Shown here piece by piece: positions 1-9,431 of a DNA stretch of 11,000 nucleotides (its first letter is position 1; the number at the start of each line of letters is the position of its first letter). The position numbers and the translations under genes were made by a program. A model generated the notes under the pieces. That model worked only from the letters and a program-made list of their open reading frames with translations. It was not told the origin of the DNA and made no database searches. The stretch is from Neocallimastix lanati (nom. inval.) (Eukaryota; Neocallimastigomycota; Neocallimastigomycetes; Neocallimastigales; Neocallimastigaceae), in assembly GCA_016946835.1 (NCBI GenBank), contig JACVTC010000004.1, positions 64,001 through 75,000 on the forward strand. The letters are read 5' to 3'.

Positions 1-845
1 GTTATTAATATTCTGTATAATTATTTTATATATAATATATGACAATATAAATAGAATTTATAAAAATTAAAAAATAATTTATTTTAATATATTTGAAATT
101 ATAAAAAAAATTTTATTATTTTAAATTTTTTTTATTAAAAATTTTTCAAAATATTTATTTTCTTAATGAGGAAATATTTAATTATCATTAAATAGTTCCT
201 AAAAAGGAAATTAACATTTTATGGTATGGTATAGTGTAAATAAATATTGGTTCACCTTCTGTAAATAATCTTAGCGGTCAATTTCTTTTTTTATAGAGTT
301 GAATTGAAAATCAATTTTTATTGATCTGTTTTTTTTTTTTTTTTTTTTTTTTTTATATTACAACATGTTTCAATGATAAAGAGGATTAAAAAAAGACAAT
401 TATTGTAATTATTGAAATAAAATATTTAATAATATAAGGGAATTAAAAAAGTCAAAATATTTAAATAAATCTTTAAAAATATATTGCATTGTTGTAATTA
501 ACATTAATAATATGTTTAATCAAATTATTACTTTATTTTAAAAACTAAGATAAGAGTAAATAAAAGTAAATTGTTTCTAATAATAACCGATCTATTATTC
601 AAAGGTTTTAGTTTTAGTTTTATTTTTATTTTATTTTATTTATTATATATTGCTTTATTTTTTTTTATTATAAATAATATTTAGTAAAAATGGCAGAAAT
701 GTTTTATTGAAATGTAAGAGTTTATTAAAATTTTCACAATCAATTTCTAGTGAATTTTATGTTAAAAATGACTATTCAAATTTTATTTATTCAAATATTT
801 TAGTTTTAACATGTTTAATAATGAATTACATTTTAATATAAAATT

Positions 846-955
846 TTATAATTAAATTAAAATCATCTTGATTTGAAAATAAAAGTTTTAAGAAAAAATA
901 TTCTTAAAATGTAAACTTTATTTTCAAATCAAAAATAATTTTTATTTAGTTATAA
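846..955. repeat. imperfect inverted repeat (foldback), about 50-bp arms
   Basis: The left arm (846-894) and right arm (901-955) are near reverse complements around a 6-base loop (AAAATA). Inner arms AAGAA/TTCTT extend to a 9-bp match, a 14-bp block (ATTTTCAAATC-type, including GATTTG on the left and CAAATC on the right) pairs perfectly, and the outer ends TTATAA pair again with a few mismatches. The right arm has a 5-base insertion. It could be a degenerate MITE-like foldback or just a hairpin arising in A/T-rich DNA. No terminal target duplication was identified. Confidence 0.55.
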
Positions 956-1317
956 TACATATATAATTATTAATTTATGGTTTTAAAGTATTTTAATTTT
1001 AAAAATTATGTTTAAATAAAATTATTATATCAATTATAATCTATTATTCAAAAAAAAGGTTATGCTATTACTAATTGTATTATAATACTAATAGATAATT
1101 GGATTTGAAAAGTAATTTTTTTTTTTTTTTTTTTTTTTTTAGGTTCGTGCCAAATAATCAAAAAATATTATGTAATGAAATGTTTGAATAATCTTTTAAA
1201 AAAAATTCATAATTTAAAATTCATTAAATTTATATTACTACATTTGAAAATGGAAATTAAAAAATAATGCATTATTTTTATGTAAATATTATTATATAAA
1301 AAATATTTAATCAATAA

Positions 1318-1318
<1 letters not shown>

Positions 1319-1372
<54 letters not shown>
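1319..1372. repeat. A54 homopolymer
   Basis: An uninterrupted run of 54 adenines, followed 40 bases later by another A32 run (1413-1444). Between them is a short TA-rich stretch. Such runs could be expanded slippage tracts or leftover retrotransposon tails; no coding relic adjoins them, so slippage is the simpler reading. Confidence 0.9.
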
Positions 1373-1373
<1 letters not shown>

Positions 1374-1412
1374 AATAAAAAAAGGATATATATAATTATA
1401 ATCAAATTATGG

Positions 1413-1444
<32 letters not shown>
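1413..1444. repeat. A32 homopolymer
   Basis: Uninterrupted adenine run, separated from the larger A54 run by about 40 bases of AT-rich sequence. Confidence 0.9.
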
Positions 1445-1446
<2 letters not shown>

Positions 1447-1542
1447 ATAAAATAATAAAAATAAATTAAAATAAAATCGAACATTCATAATTAAAATATC
1501 AATTTTTATACTATTATTTAATTTATTATTTTTAATAAGGAA

Positions 1543-1549
<7 letters not shown>

Positions 1550-1576
<27 letters not shown>
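1550..1576. repeat. T27 homopolymer
   Basis: Uninterrupted thymine run in the spacer. No flanking coding relic or direct repeat was recognised. Confidence 0.85.
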
Positions 1577-1581
<5 letters not shown>

Positions 1582-1997
1582 TTTTTACATAATATCATGT
1601 TATGATGAAATGATTTTTTTAAAGTTAATATTTATATATTAACATATATATATTTAAGCAAAAATGTTTCTTTTATATATATTTTAATAATAACAAAAAT
1701 TTGAATAAATATATATGTATATTCAGTTTTAAATATATAGAATTATTCTTTATATATAATCTTTTTTTTTTTTTAAAAAAAAAAGGTCATTTTATAATAT
1801 ATTAAATAATATATTAATATATATTATAATGAAATGAAATAAAAATAAAAAAATCATTAATATTCATATAAAATAAAGAAATAAAATTAAAATTTAATTA
1901 GATTTATAAAACAAATTATTTAATTTTAATGGTTAATTATATGAAATATATTATTTTTAATTATGTTACATATATTAAATTCTTTAATTAATATAAT

Positions 1998-2001
<4 letters not shown>

Positions 2002-2036
<35 letters not shown>
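2002..2036. repeat. T35 homopolymer
   Basis: Uninterrupted thymine run bounded by C at both ends (2001 and 2037). On the minus strand it would be a 35-base poly-A, but no minus-strand retroelement sequence precedes it. Confidence 0.9.
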
Positions 2037-3203
2037 CATATATAAATAAATTAATTTTTTTTTTATTTATAATAAAAATAAAAATAAAAAATTTTAGATT
2101 TTTTTTTTTAATCTTAATTTTTTATATATACATTAAAGCCTTTTCTATATATACTTTTAGCTTATTTCGTAGAAGGAAAAAGTGATTTGTAATATAGAAA
2201 TATAAATAAATAATTTGTAAATTGTATATTAATTTGAAAAGGCATTTTGTTCAACTATTAAAGAAGGTTCATTCTAAAAAGATTTTAACCTAAAAAGTAT
2301 GAAAAATTCATTTTATTTATTAATTTAGAAAATTAAAATTTTTAGTATTTTATACACATAAATATTTTTAAATTAATAATAACAGAAATATTTTTTTTTA
2401 AAAAAAGAAAAAAAATAATTCATAAAATAAGAGATAAAGTGTGGTAGAATTATTTTATTAGAGTTTATATTCCTCAATAAAATAGTAATAAATGAATATT
2501 AAAAAAAAATATAATGTAATATTATTTATTACTTATATGTTAAAATTATATTTCTTAGGAAGTTATATTTGAAATATATTAGTTGATTTAGTTGAATTTG
2601 TTATTATTTGGTTTAAAACTAGATTTAATTAGATATATTTTAAGTACTGACGTATTTTTTTTTATATTTTTTTTTATTTTTTTTTTATATATTTTTACTT
2701 TATAGATAATTTAGAAAGTTATTCTGTATATATTTATAAAATTAAAAAAGTATATAAAAAAACTTTTAATAAAAGTATTTGTTTATTAAAAATAAATAAT
2801 AATAATAATAATAAAAAATAAAAAACGGTAAATATCTATTAAAGTATATTTAGTATATCTATATTTGAGATATCATTTGAAATATTCATATATTTATGTA
2901 TTATAGCAAATAAAGAATTAACTCATTTAATTTAAATTGATATAATATATATATTTTTTATTTATTTTATTAATAACGATATAATAAATTCATTGTATTA
3001 ATTAACTTAAAATATTTTATTAATTTTTATTATTTTTAGCGAACCGAATATATATATATATATATGTATATATAGAAAAAAAAAAATAAATCATTCAATT
3101 ATTTAATTTATTTATTTATTAATTTAAAATTTTTAATAGTTGTTTGTATATATATAGCTTTCAATTATTATATAATAAAATTTGTAATATAAATATATAT
3201 ATA

Positions 3204-3211
3204 TATATAAA
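3204..3211 (+). promoter_or_regulatory. possible TATA box of the PP1-subunit gene
   Basis: TATATAAA, followed by GGAGAG, lies about 195 bases before the start codon and at the edge where the spacer changes from pure A/T to A/C-containing sequence. That is a plausible core-promoter position. In DNA this rich in TA dinucleotides a TATA match is weak evidence by itself, so this is only a candidate. Confidence 0.25.
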
Positions 3212-3404
3212 GGAGAGCATATACAACTCTATAATAAAATTAACAATAAAAGTTTTAATTGTACATATAAAAAAATAAAATTTAAAAAAAAAAAAAAAAT
3301 TAAAGATACTCACGTAATATAATAAAGCAAATAAATATATATTTATAAACTACAATTTGAAATCAACGCTACACAAAAACTACAATATAAAGTTACATTA
3401 AAAA

Positions 3405-3687
3405 ATGTATAAAAATAACTTTAGTACAACTAAAAACAATTCAATAGCATCTGAAACTATATTAGATTTCTTATATAACAATAGTTTAGATAATTCATAT
3501 ATAGATAATAGAGATTTATATAAAATGAACAATTCTTTTAATACTAATAATAAAAGCCAAATAGATAAAACTATTGGTAAGTATTACTAATTTTCTTATT
3601 TGATTTCCTTTATAACTATATAGTTTAATTTTTTTTTTTTTTTTTTATTTTTTGGTACCACTGATAAGGCAAATTCATATTATTATA

Positions 3688-3735
<48 letters not shown>

Positions 3736-6589
3736 TTGTATTGTGTGCTATTAAATTTTATAATTAATTATATTGACTTATTTATCCCAAACCCCATCCC
3801 TTCCCTACTTATATCTCTAATCATATATCTATTATATATAATCCCAATTAGTTGGAAATGAAAATCTCAGAAGAAAAGATTCAGCTATTGAATTAGAAGG
3901 TATTAAAAATTCTTATTCTGATACTGAATATACAGGATTTGAAAAATCTAAAAATCCTAAAAAATCTACTTCTGGTATAAATAATAATAAGGTTGAGTTT
4001 ATAGTAGATGATGATGATAGTAGTGAAGAAGATAGTGAAGAAAGATTGATTGATAATGATACTATTTTTAATTTAGAAATTGAATCATTATCAGGAAAGG
4101 AACAACATGTCACTTCCTCTTCCATTTCATCTTCATTATCATCTACATTAATGAACTCATCCTCCAATGTACCAAATCTTAATACAAATAAAAATTTATC
4201 CCTTCTTACTCAAAATATTAAAAATTTTAATAATAGAAATATTAGTCACAATCCCAACAACTCTAATTTCAGTGAAAATCACATAAATAAAACTAATTTA
4301 AATTCTAATAATGCTATGAAATTAAATAATAATTTTGATAGCAAAACAAATTCCCCTTCAAATCTTTTATTTCAAAAGATGATTAATTATCATTTAAACA
4401 ATGAAAATAATAATGCATTATCTTCCTCTCTGAAAACAAATAAAATTAAATTTGGAAATCAAACCAAGGATTTGAAATTAAAGGAATCACCAATCAAATA
4501 TAATGGTCTTGATATTCTTAAACCTATTCTTAAGAAGAAAAGTGCTTATAGTTTAGAAAGAAAAGCTTTAAAATTCAATTTAAATGAAGGTTCTGAAACT
4601 AAGCTATCTATTTCTTCTTCTTCTATGATGTTAAGAAAAGAAAAGAATACTTCTTCACCAATAAAAAAGAATGTTCACTTCAAGAATGAAAATGAAGAAT
4701 GTCCATTTAAGAAGTTTGAATGTCCAAGTAATATTGTAAATCTTCCAATTTATGTTGTTGATTCACAATTAGAACCATTCTTAGAAGTCAAATTGGTTAA
4801 GCTTGAAGGATTTCCAACGATGAAAAAAATTTCATTACCACAGGGTAAAAATGTTATTTTAGAATCAGTTGGATTAATTGATGATGAAACTCAAGAACAT
4901 GATATCGTCCGATTAAATATTCAAGTTAGAAATATAGCTTTTGAAAAGAAGGTTAAAGTTCATTATAGTTTTGATAATTGGAAAACAGTAAAAATTGAAA
5001 ATGCTACCTATCATAGTTCTGAAATCAATGAATGTAAAGAATCTATTGATAAATTCATTCTTAAAATTGATACTGATAGAGATGAAGAAGAAGAAGAAAG
5101 TGTTACTCATCTTCAATTCGCCATTCAATATCAAGTTCATGAACAAGATTTTTGGGATAATAATGATGAAAAGAATTATTCTTTGAGGATTGATCGTATC
5201 GTTCGTATTCCAGCAAAAGCCATTAAAAGTCATCGTTATTGTGAAGGTCCTGTCGTTAGATACAAATTAAAGCCAGGTTATCATTACCCATTATTTAAGA
5301 GTAATATAAATGAACATCCATCAGCTGATATTCTTGAAGAAGAAAAGGAAGAAAAGATAAAGAAAGCCAAAGAGATTAAGGATCAAAATGTTGTTCCATT
5401 AATCCAAGTTTCATCATTATCGTCATCATTATCATCATCACCACAGAAAAATACTATTCGTTTTTCTGTTGAAAGAAATACTTTGGAAAATATTATATCT
5501 TCAGATGATAATAACTTTTCTTCATCAAGGACAACTTCTACTCCCTCTAAATGGATAGATGAAGATGATCTAGATGAGGATGAAATCATTGAAGATGAAA
5601 AAGAAGAAGGTGATGAAGAAGAAAAAGAAGAAAATTTTGAAAATTCATCCAATAAGGATGTCTTTTCTTGGAATGAACCTATTTTATTAAGAAAGTCAGG
5701 ATTTAAAAATCAAAATCAAAGTCAAAATCAAAATTTAATCCAATTTAATTCTAAATTTATGAAAAATTCTATAAAAGACAATTCACATTCTTCATTTGAA
5801 GCAATTCCTTCAATAAATAAAATTAAAAAGGAAGAAGAAGAAAAGAAAAAAATTGATAATAGTAATAAAGACATTAGAATTAACTCTAATCCTAAAAAGA
5901 CTTCTTCAAATTTATCTTCACCTTCACCTTCACCTTCACCTTCTCCATTAAATAACATGCTAAATAATACTTTTAAATTACCAAAACATGAAAATTGGTT
6001 TAAAGAAGCTCCTTCATGTATTCCATTTGGATCTTCTCCAAGAAAATTATATCATCCTTCAAATAATTTCAAACATACAGCATTTTCTAAATCATTGTTT
6101 GATTCAAAGAGTCAAAATCAAGTCATTTCAGAAAAAGAAAAGAAAGAAGAAGAAGAAAATAAGAAAAGACTTAATTCAAAATATTCTTTTTCTACTCATC
6201 TATCTTCTTCTTCTTCCAAATATATGAGAAATGGTAATTCATCTTATGGAAATTATCAATCTCTGTATCATCTTTATAATTATTCTTCCTCTCCTTCTCT
6301 TATCTTTGATCAATCTAATCCAGAATATGAAATGAATTCTACGCATCATAGTTTTAGTTCTAATAATAATTTCTTCAGTCATACCTTTAATAATATTCCA
6401 ACAAATTCTTCTCCACTCAGTTCACATCCAACAACAAGTACCACTGCTAATATTAATAAATCATTTGCTCAAAACTATATGAAATCTTATGTTTCCTCTA
6501 CTCCTTCAAAGGAACGTAATATTTATGGTACTTCACATCTTTATGCTACTCAAGAAGATTTTATTAGTGATAATTTATCATACTTTTAA
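3405..6589 (+). CDS. glycogen-targeting regulatory subunit of protein phosphatase 1 (RVxF + CBM21), two exons
   Basis: Spliced as 3405-3576 joined to 3852-6589 this gives 969 residues. It is predicted to tether the type 1 phosphatase catalytic subunit (Glc7 in yeast) to glycogen, favouring dephosphorylation of glycogen synthase. Seen in the protein: a Ser/Asn-rich N-terminal third with an acidic patch near 108-120; an RVxF docking motif KKNVHF (329-334, at 4664-4681); and a CBM21 domain at about 392-504, with conserved NIAFEKKVKVHYSFDNW and FAIQYQV blocks ending in WDNNDEKNY (492-500). The C-terminal half is low complexity: an acidic stretch (627-654), an SP repeat (about 746-756) and Lys/Glu-rich segments. 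The start has A at -3 and an in-frame TAA at 3399-3401 just upstream. RVxF followed by CBM21 is the Gac1/Pig/PPP1R3 arrangement; the protein is longer than yeast Gac1 because of low-complexity filler. Family assignment is strong. Which yeast paralogue it matches is not decidable here. Confidence 0.92.
3577..3851 (+). other. intron of the PP1-subunit gene (GTAAGT...TTAG)
   Basis: The donor GTAAGT (3577-3582) follows the first base of codon 58. The acceptor TTAG ends at 3851. Joining them makes codon GTT and continues in the frame of the long second exon, giving VGNENLRRKDSAIELEG across the junction. Without splicing, both frames stop: TAA at 3588-3590 after exon 1 and TAA at 3839-3841 before exon 2. 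A CTAAT at 3817-3821 is a good branch-point candidate, about 30 bases before the acceptor. The 275-base intron contains T18 (3629-3646), (ATT)16 and a G-free, C-containing stretch before the acceptor. The alternative AG at 3869-3870 breaks the frame. Confidence 0.88.
3688..3735. repeat. (ATT)16 microsatellite in intron
   Basis: Sixteen perfect ATT units inside the intron. Read as protein it gives an isoleucine run in one frame, which is a shadow and not a gene. Likely length-variable by slippage. Confidence 0.9.
4853..5179 (+). other. CBM21 glycogen-binding domain coding segment
   Basis: Residues about 392-500 of the spliced protein. The order of blocks matches the CBM21 family: VILESVG at the start, VRLNIQVRNIAFEKKV, then HYSFDNWK with the conserved Trp, then FAIQYQV and the terminal WDNNDEKNY. 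In PP1 targeting subunits this last block is the substrate-binding motif. A short acidic insertion (DRDEEEEES) sits in the loop before FAIQYQV. The base composition here is less AT-rich and less repetitive than the flanking low-complexity coding sequence, which fits selective constraint on this part. Confidence 0.9.
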
Positions 6590-6614
6590 ATTTTAAATTC
6601 AATCACTGAGTAAT

Positions 6615-6620
6615 AATAAA
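6615..6620 (+). promoter_or_regulatory. candidate polyadenylation signal of the PP1-subunit gene
   Basis: AATAAA lies 26 bases after the TAA stop and is followed by a T-rich stretch at about 6628-6654, the usual arrangement of a cleavage and polyadenylation site. AATAAA is common by chance in DNA of this composition, so the call rests on position. Confidence 0.45.
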
Positions 6621-7104
6621 AAACAAAATTTTTATCATTATTGTTATTTTTTTTATGCACTTTTATATGATATATTAAAAAAAAAAAAAAAAAACGCGTT
6701 CAAATTAATTCCTACTTAAATTTTTTTTTTAATCTTTTTTTTTTTTTTTTTATTTATTTTTATATTCACTCTCAAAAAAGATATATGCAATTATAATTTA
6801 AAAAAAAAAAAAAAAAAAAAGAAAATTAAAAATTATCAGATAAAAAAAAATTTTCTTTTCATGATTTCAATAAGATAATAAATAATTTCAAAAATTAATG
6901 TTATCTATATAAAATATAATATATATGTCAAATATATTTTACTTCCATATACCTCTTTAAAATTAAATATACAAAATATACATACATATATATTTACATT
7001 TATATTAATAATATAAAAAAAAAAGGAAAAAGGAAAAAAAAGGAATAGATTTTTTTTTTTTTTACAAAATCCTTAGTTACTATTATTTAAAAAATCGACT
7101 TAAC

Positions 7105-7116
7105 ACACGTCTGTTC

Positions 7117-7170
<54 letters not shown>

Positions 7171-7203
7171 TGATGTTATATCCGGTATTTTACACGTCTG
7201 CTC

Positions 7204-7245
<42 letters not shown>

Positions 7246-7266
7246 TAATGTTATATCAGGTATTTT
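7105..7266. repeat. tandem duplication, two units each with a (TAA)n core
   Basis: Unit 1 (7105-7191) and unit 2 (7192-7266) both begin ACACGTCTG, then CTTAA and a TAA array, then TATRATGTTATATC, then GGTATTTT. They differ mainly in array length (about 17-18 against 13 TAA units) and in a few substitutions (TTC against CTC, CCGG against CAGG). The unique flanks show that this is a segmental tandem duplication and not simply a microsatellite. Confidence 0.85.
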
Positions 7267-7460
7267 TTTTTAAAAAGAATTGAAAAATAGTAAAGTTAAA
7301 TCGGTCAATTTATTTAAAGTAAGAAAATAAGAAAAAGAAAGTTAAAAAATTCAGAAAAGAAAAAAGGAAAGAAGAATATAAATCTTATTCGTTCACATCT
7401 AACAGAAATTTTTAATACGATCTTCTATTATTATTATTATTATCATAGAAAAAAAAAAAT

Positions 7461-7615
7461 TTTTTTTATAAGAAAGTTAGCTAATTATAACAGTAATCTC
7501 AATGAACGTAATATTTATATTTAAAAAAAAAAATTATAATTTTTTTTATGAGTAAACTAATTAAAACAGTAATCCTAATGCACATAATATTTATATTTAA
7601 AAAAAAAATTATAAT
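7461..7615. repeat. diverged tandem duplication, units of 80 and 75 bp
   Basis: Unit 1 (7461-7540) and unit 2 (7541-7615) share TTTTTTTAT, an AGTTAGCTAATTA/AGTAAACTAATTA block, ACAGTAAT, TAATATTTATATTTAAAA and a final ATTATAAT. Scattered substitutions and a 5-base length difference indicate an older duplication than the one at 7105-7266. No coding potential. Confidence 0.8.
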
Positions 7616-7752
7616 AACGTAATAATAATAATTTATTTTGTGAAATTATAATCAGTTTTATCTTTTTAGTTTTAGTAAATAGTAAATTTTTATAATATTT
7701 TTTTTATATAATATTTTTTTTCTTCTTCTACCATATGATAATATTGCAAATA

Positions 7753-7755
<3 letters not shown>

Positions 7756-7793
<38 letters not shown>
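7756..7793. repeat. A38 homopolymer
   Basis: Uninterrupted adenine run in the spacer, with no recognisable retroelement sequence before it. Confidence 0.85.
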
Positions 7794-7795
<2 letters not shown>

Positions 7796-8100
7796 CTGAA
7801 TTTATTAATATTTATTTCATATATATAATTTAATAATTATATATATATTTTATTATATTTTTTCTATTGAATACTTTATATAATATAAAATGATTTAATT
7901 TATTATTTGTAATTTTTTTTTTTTAAAAAAAAAAAATTAATTCTATATTATATTTCTATTATTATTTTATTTTTAATAATTTATATACTATTTCTTTTTT
8001 TCTTTTTTCTTTTTTAAAATTATTTATTTATTATTTTATTTCAAATAATTTTAATATTATTACAATTTAATAATATTAAATAATTTATAATTACTATTAT

Positions 8101-8101
<1 letters not shown>

Positions 8102-8146
<45 letters not shown>
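8102..8146. repeat. (TAA)15 microsatellite
   Basis: Fifteen perfect TAA units, flanked by non-repetitive AT-rich sequence. Confidence 0.9.
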
Positions 8147-8151
<5 letters not shown>

Positions 8152-8481
8152 TTAATAATTCTATTCTTTTATTTTATTTTATTTTATTTTTTTTTTTTTT
8201 TTTTTATAAAAACATTTTATATCTTAATTGAAAGGGATTAATATTTCCATTGCAAATATTAATTTATAAAAATAATTAATAAAAATAAAAAAAAAATAAT
8301 AATAAAAATAAAAAATATTAATTATAAAAAGAAAATTAAAGTAAAAAAAAAAAAAAAAAAAATTTATATAAAAATAAAAATAAAAATAAAAAATGTAAAT
8401 ATATAATACATACATATATATATACTAAGTTTTAATTCTTTTTTATTTCGTAAATAGGTGTTGTGTATTCTGTATATGATC

Positions 8482-8514
<33 letters not shown>

Positions 8515-8627
8515 GATTTTATTAAATAATTTTTTATTTTTTTATTTTTTTTTTTTTTTTGTAATAGCAACCTATCTTTTAATTTTCCTTTATTTGAAGT
8601 ATTAATAAATTCTTTAACCATATCATC

Positions 8628-8742
8628 TTATCACCAATTTTATTTAATTTATTCAATAATGATATTTTAAATAATTGTGATAAACATGGTGTTAGTATTG
8701 GTAATACAAAATGTTATGGTGGTCTTTTTTGCTGATGAAATT
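8628..8742 (+). pseudogene. LINE reverse transcriptase fragment, left half of the older (outer) copy
   Basis: Reads LSPILFNLFNNDIL, then GVSIGNTKCYGGLF, the RT palm motif of LINE elements (normally GCxLSPILFNLFINDI followed by FADD). One extra T in the T6 run at 8725-8730 shifts the frame; after it come GCT GAT GAA ATT (ADEI), so the second catalytic Asp appears as Glu. The match stops exactly at 8742 and resumes at 10548 with PIAPSERK. This is the 5' side of an RT split by the nested insertion. Upstream of 8628 no further RT sequence is recognisable, so the older copy is itself truncated or decayed there. Clearly non-functional. Confidence 0.82.
8733..8742 (+). repeat. target-site duplication, left copy (TGATGAAATT)
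   Basis: A 10-base direct repeat, identical to 10538-10547. The right copy directly follows an A35 tail, the expected position for a LINE target-site duplication. It overlaps the RT catalytic codons of the outer element. Confidence 0.82.
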
Positions 8743-9152
8743 AAGCGTTAGGTTTCTAAAAATGATTCCAATGAATTTGCTAAAATAGTTGACTCGTATA
8801 ATAGACTATGTGAATCTATTCATAAAAAATGTTAACGAATTTAGGAAAAAAAAGAATATTTATATTAGATTAAAATTGGATGTTCGTTAGCTCTTTAAAA
8901 AAGGATAGTAGGAAAGCATGGAAATGGGTAAAAAAGAATGCAAAAATAAACCGATAATTACAGAGAATGAATAATAAAGTAAGAAAAGCACTTTATTCAT
9001 TAAAAGGATTTCTTAAGAATTCTCATTTTCCTATCCCTTATAAAAGAATATTATTTTCAGCTATAGTAATTGGACAAGTTCCATATTCTGCACCTCTACT
9101 TGGATCTAACAAAGAAAGAACGAGAAGTACATGGACACTAGTTAATTTCAGG

Positions 9153-9190
<38 letters not shown>
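8743..9190 (+). pseudogene. inner LINE: pre-RT linker joined to RT thumb
   Basis: The first part reads VSKNDSNEFAKIVDSYNRLC and stops at 8833; one base shift earlier, the reading continues from 8826 as NLGKKRIFILD, a stop, then SLKKDSRKAWKWVKKNAKINR, a stop at about 8955, and NNKVRKALYSLKGFLKN, followed by IPYKRILFSAIVIGQVPY, LLGSNKERTRS and LVNF. The thumb part has the shape of the LINE post-palm region (basic helix, FLKN..IPxxxKR, LLGSNKxRT). The linker normally lies before the RT palm, so the palm is missing here. The frame ends in an A31 run (9158-9188) that encodes only lysine and probably grew by slippage after the element died. Confidence 0.75.
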
Positions 9191-9192
9191 AA

Positions 9193-9431
9193 TTTGAGAA
9201 ATCTAGAGAGCATCTTAAGCTAAACTATAAATATCCTGAATTTAGCATTGGTTTCCGATGGGTACTTCTTGCCAGATGTGGATATAAATTGCTCGTGTTG
9301 CTAAAGCTGCCAATATAATTGAAGAAGACTGTCCTGAGAGGTGTCCTTATTGTTATAGAAAAAATAGTAATCCCCGATTGGAACCGTGGTTTTCTAAATG
9401 CTATCTTATCTTATCCGTGAATTTCGAATGA
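9193..9431 (+). pseudogene. inner LINE: zinc-knuckle region after RT
   Basis: Two frames join at about 9291. The first reads FEKSREHLKLNYKYPEFSIG then FRWVLLARCGYKL; the second reads ARVAKAANIIEEDCPERCPYCYRKN, in which the residues are contiguous, then LEPWFSKCYL. The cysteines (9330, 9342, 9351 and 9399) resemble the CCHC knuckle found after the RT of many LINEs. The expected His before the last Cys seems to be replaced (EPWFSKC where EHWF..C would be usual). A TGA at 9429-9431 interrupts the frame, but the same frame stays open beyond it to 9983. Confidence 0.72.

Larger units (their letters stand above)
1..3404. other. AT-rich intergenic spacer, no gene seen
   Basis: This 3.4-kb stretch has no open frame with protein-like composition on either strand. 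It consists of A/T-rich sequence with T runs near 331-354 and 1118-1140, very long homopolymers (listed separately), an (AAT)n patch near 2796-2812 and TA-dinucleotide tracts near 3048-3072 and 3192-3209. Slightly less AT-rich islands, such as 165-300 and 2130-2290, show no recognisable coding or RNA gene. The last 200 bases (about 3205-3404) become A/C-rich and probably hold the promoter and 5' UTR of the downstream gene. Confidence 0.8.
6590..8627. other. AT-rich intergenic spacer with microsatellites and local duplications
   Basis: About 2 kb with no protein-like frame on either strand. It contains the 3' UTR of the upstream gene, homopolymers (for example A18 near 6676-6693), two separate tandem duplications (7105-7266 and 7461-7615), a T12/A13 palindrome (7913-7937), (TAA)15 and (TTTTA)/(ATAAAA) stacks. 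A slightly mixed-composition patch at 8220-8260 and another at 8450-8620 might be remnants of something older, but neither gives a recognisable protein. Confidence 0.75.

Noticed and set aside
1141-1152. GGTTCGTGCC resembling a tRNA B box
   Set aside because: No A box at the right distance and no acceptor or anticodon stem can be formed around it.
2137-2243. GCCTTTTC / GAAAAGGC inverted pair
   Set aside because: Only 8 bp match over about 90 bases of spacer, with no flanking duplication; too short to call an element.
3652-3861. Small plus-strand frame with an isoleucine run
   Set aside because: It lies inside the intron and is the translation of the (ATT)16 microsatellite; it has no ATG start.
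4046-4048. TTG as start of the long coding frame
   Set aside because: The frame is open further upstream to 3852 and joins an ATG-containing first exon through a good donor and acceptor; TTG is just where the frame was cut.
3913-5958. Minus-strand frames at 3913-4167, 4913-5233, 5383-5652 and 5728-5958
   Set aside because: They are antisense shadows of the PP1-subunit exon; their Ser- and Glu/Gly-rich content mirrors low-complexity codons on the plus strand.
8224-8621. Minus-strand frames at 8224-8415 and 8364-8621
   Set aside because: Mostly Phe/Tyr or Lys/Ile runs from A/T homopolymers. The first 20 residues of the second look mixed, but nothing follows that could be a protein and no splice partner is seen.
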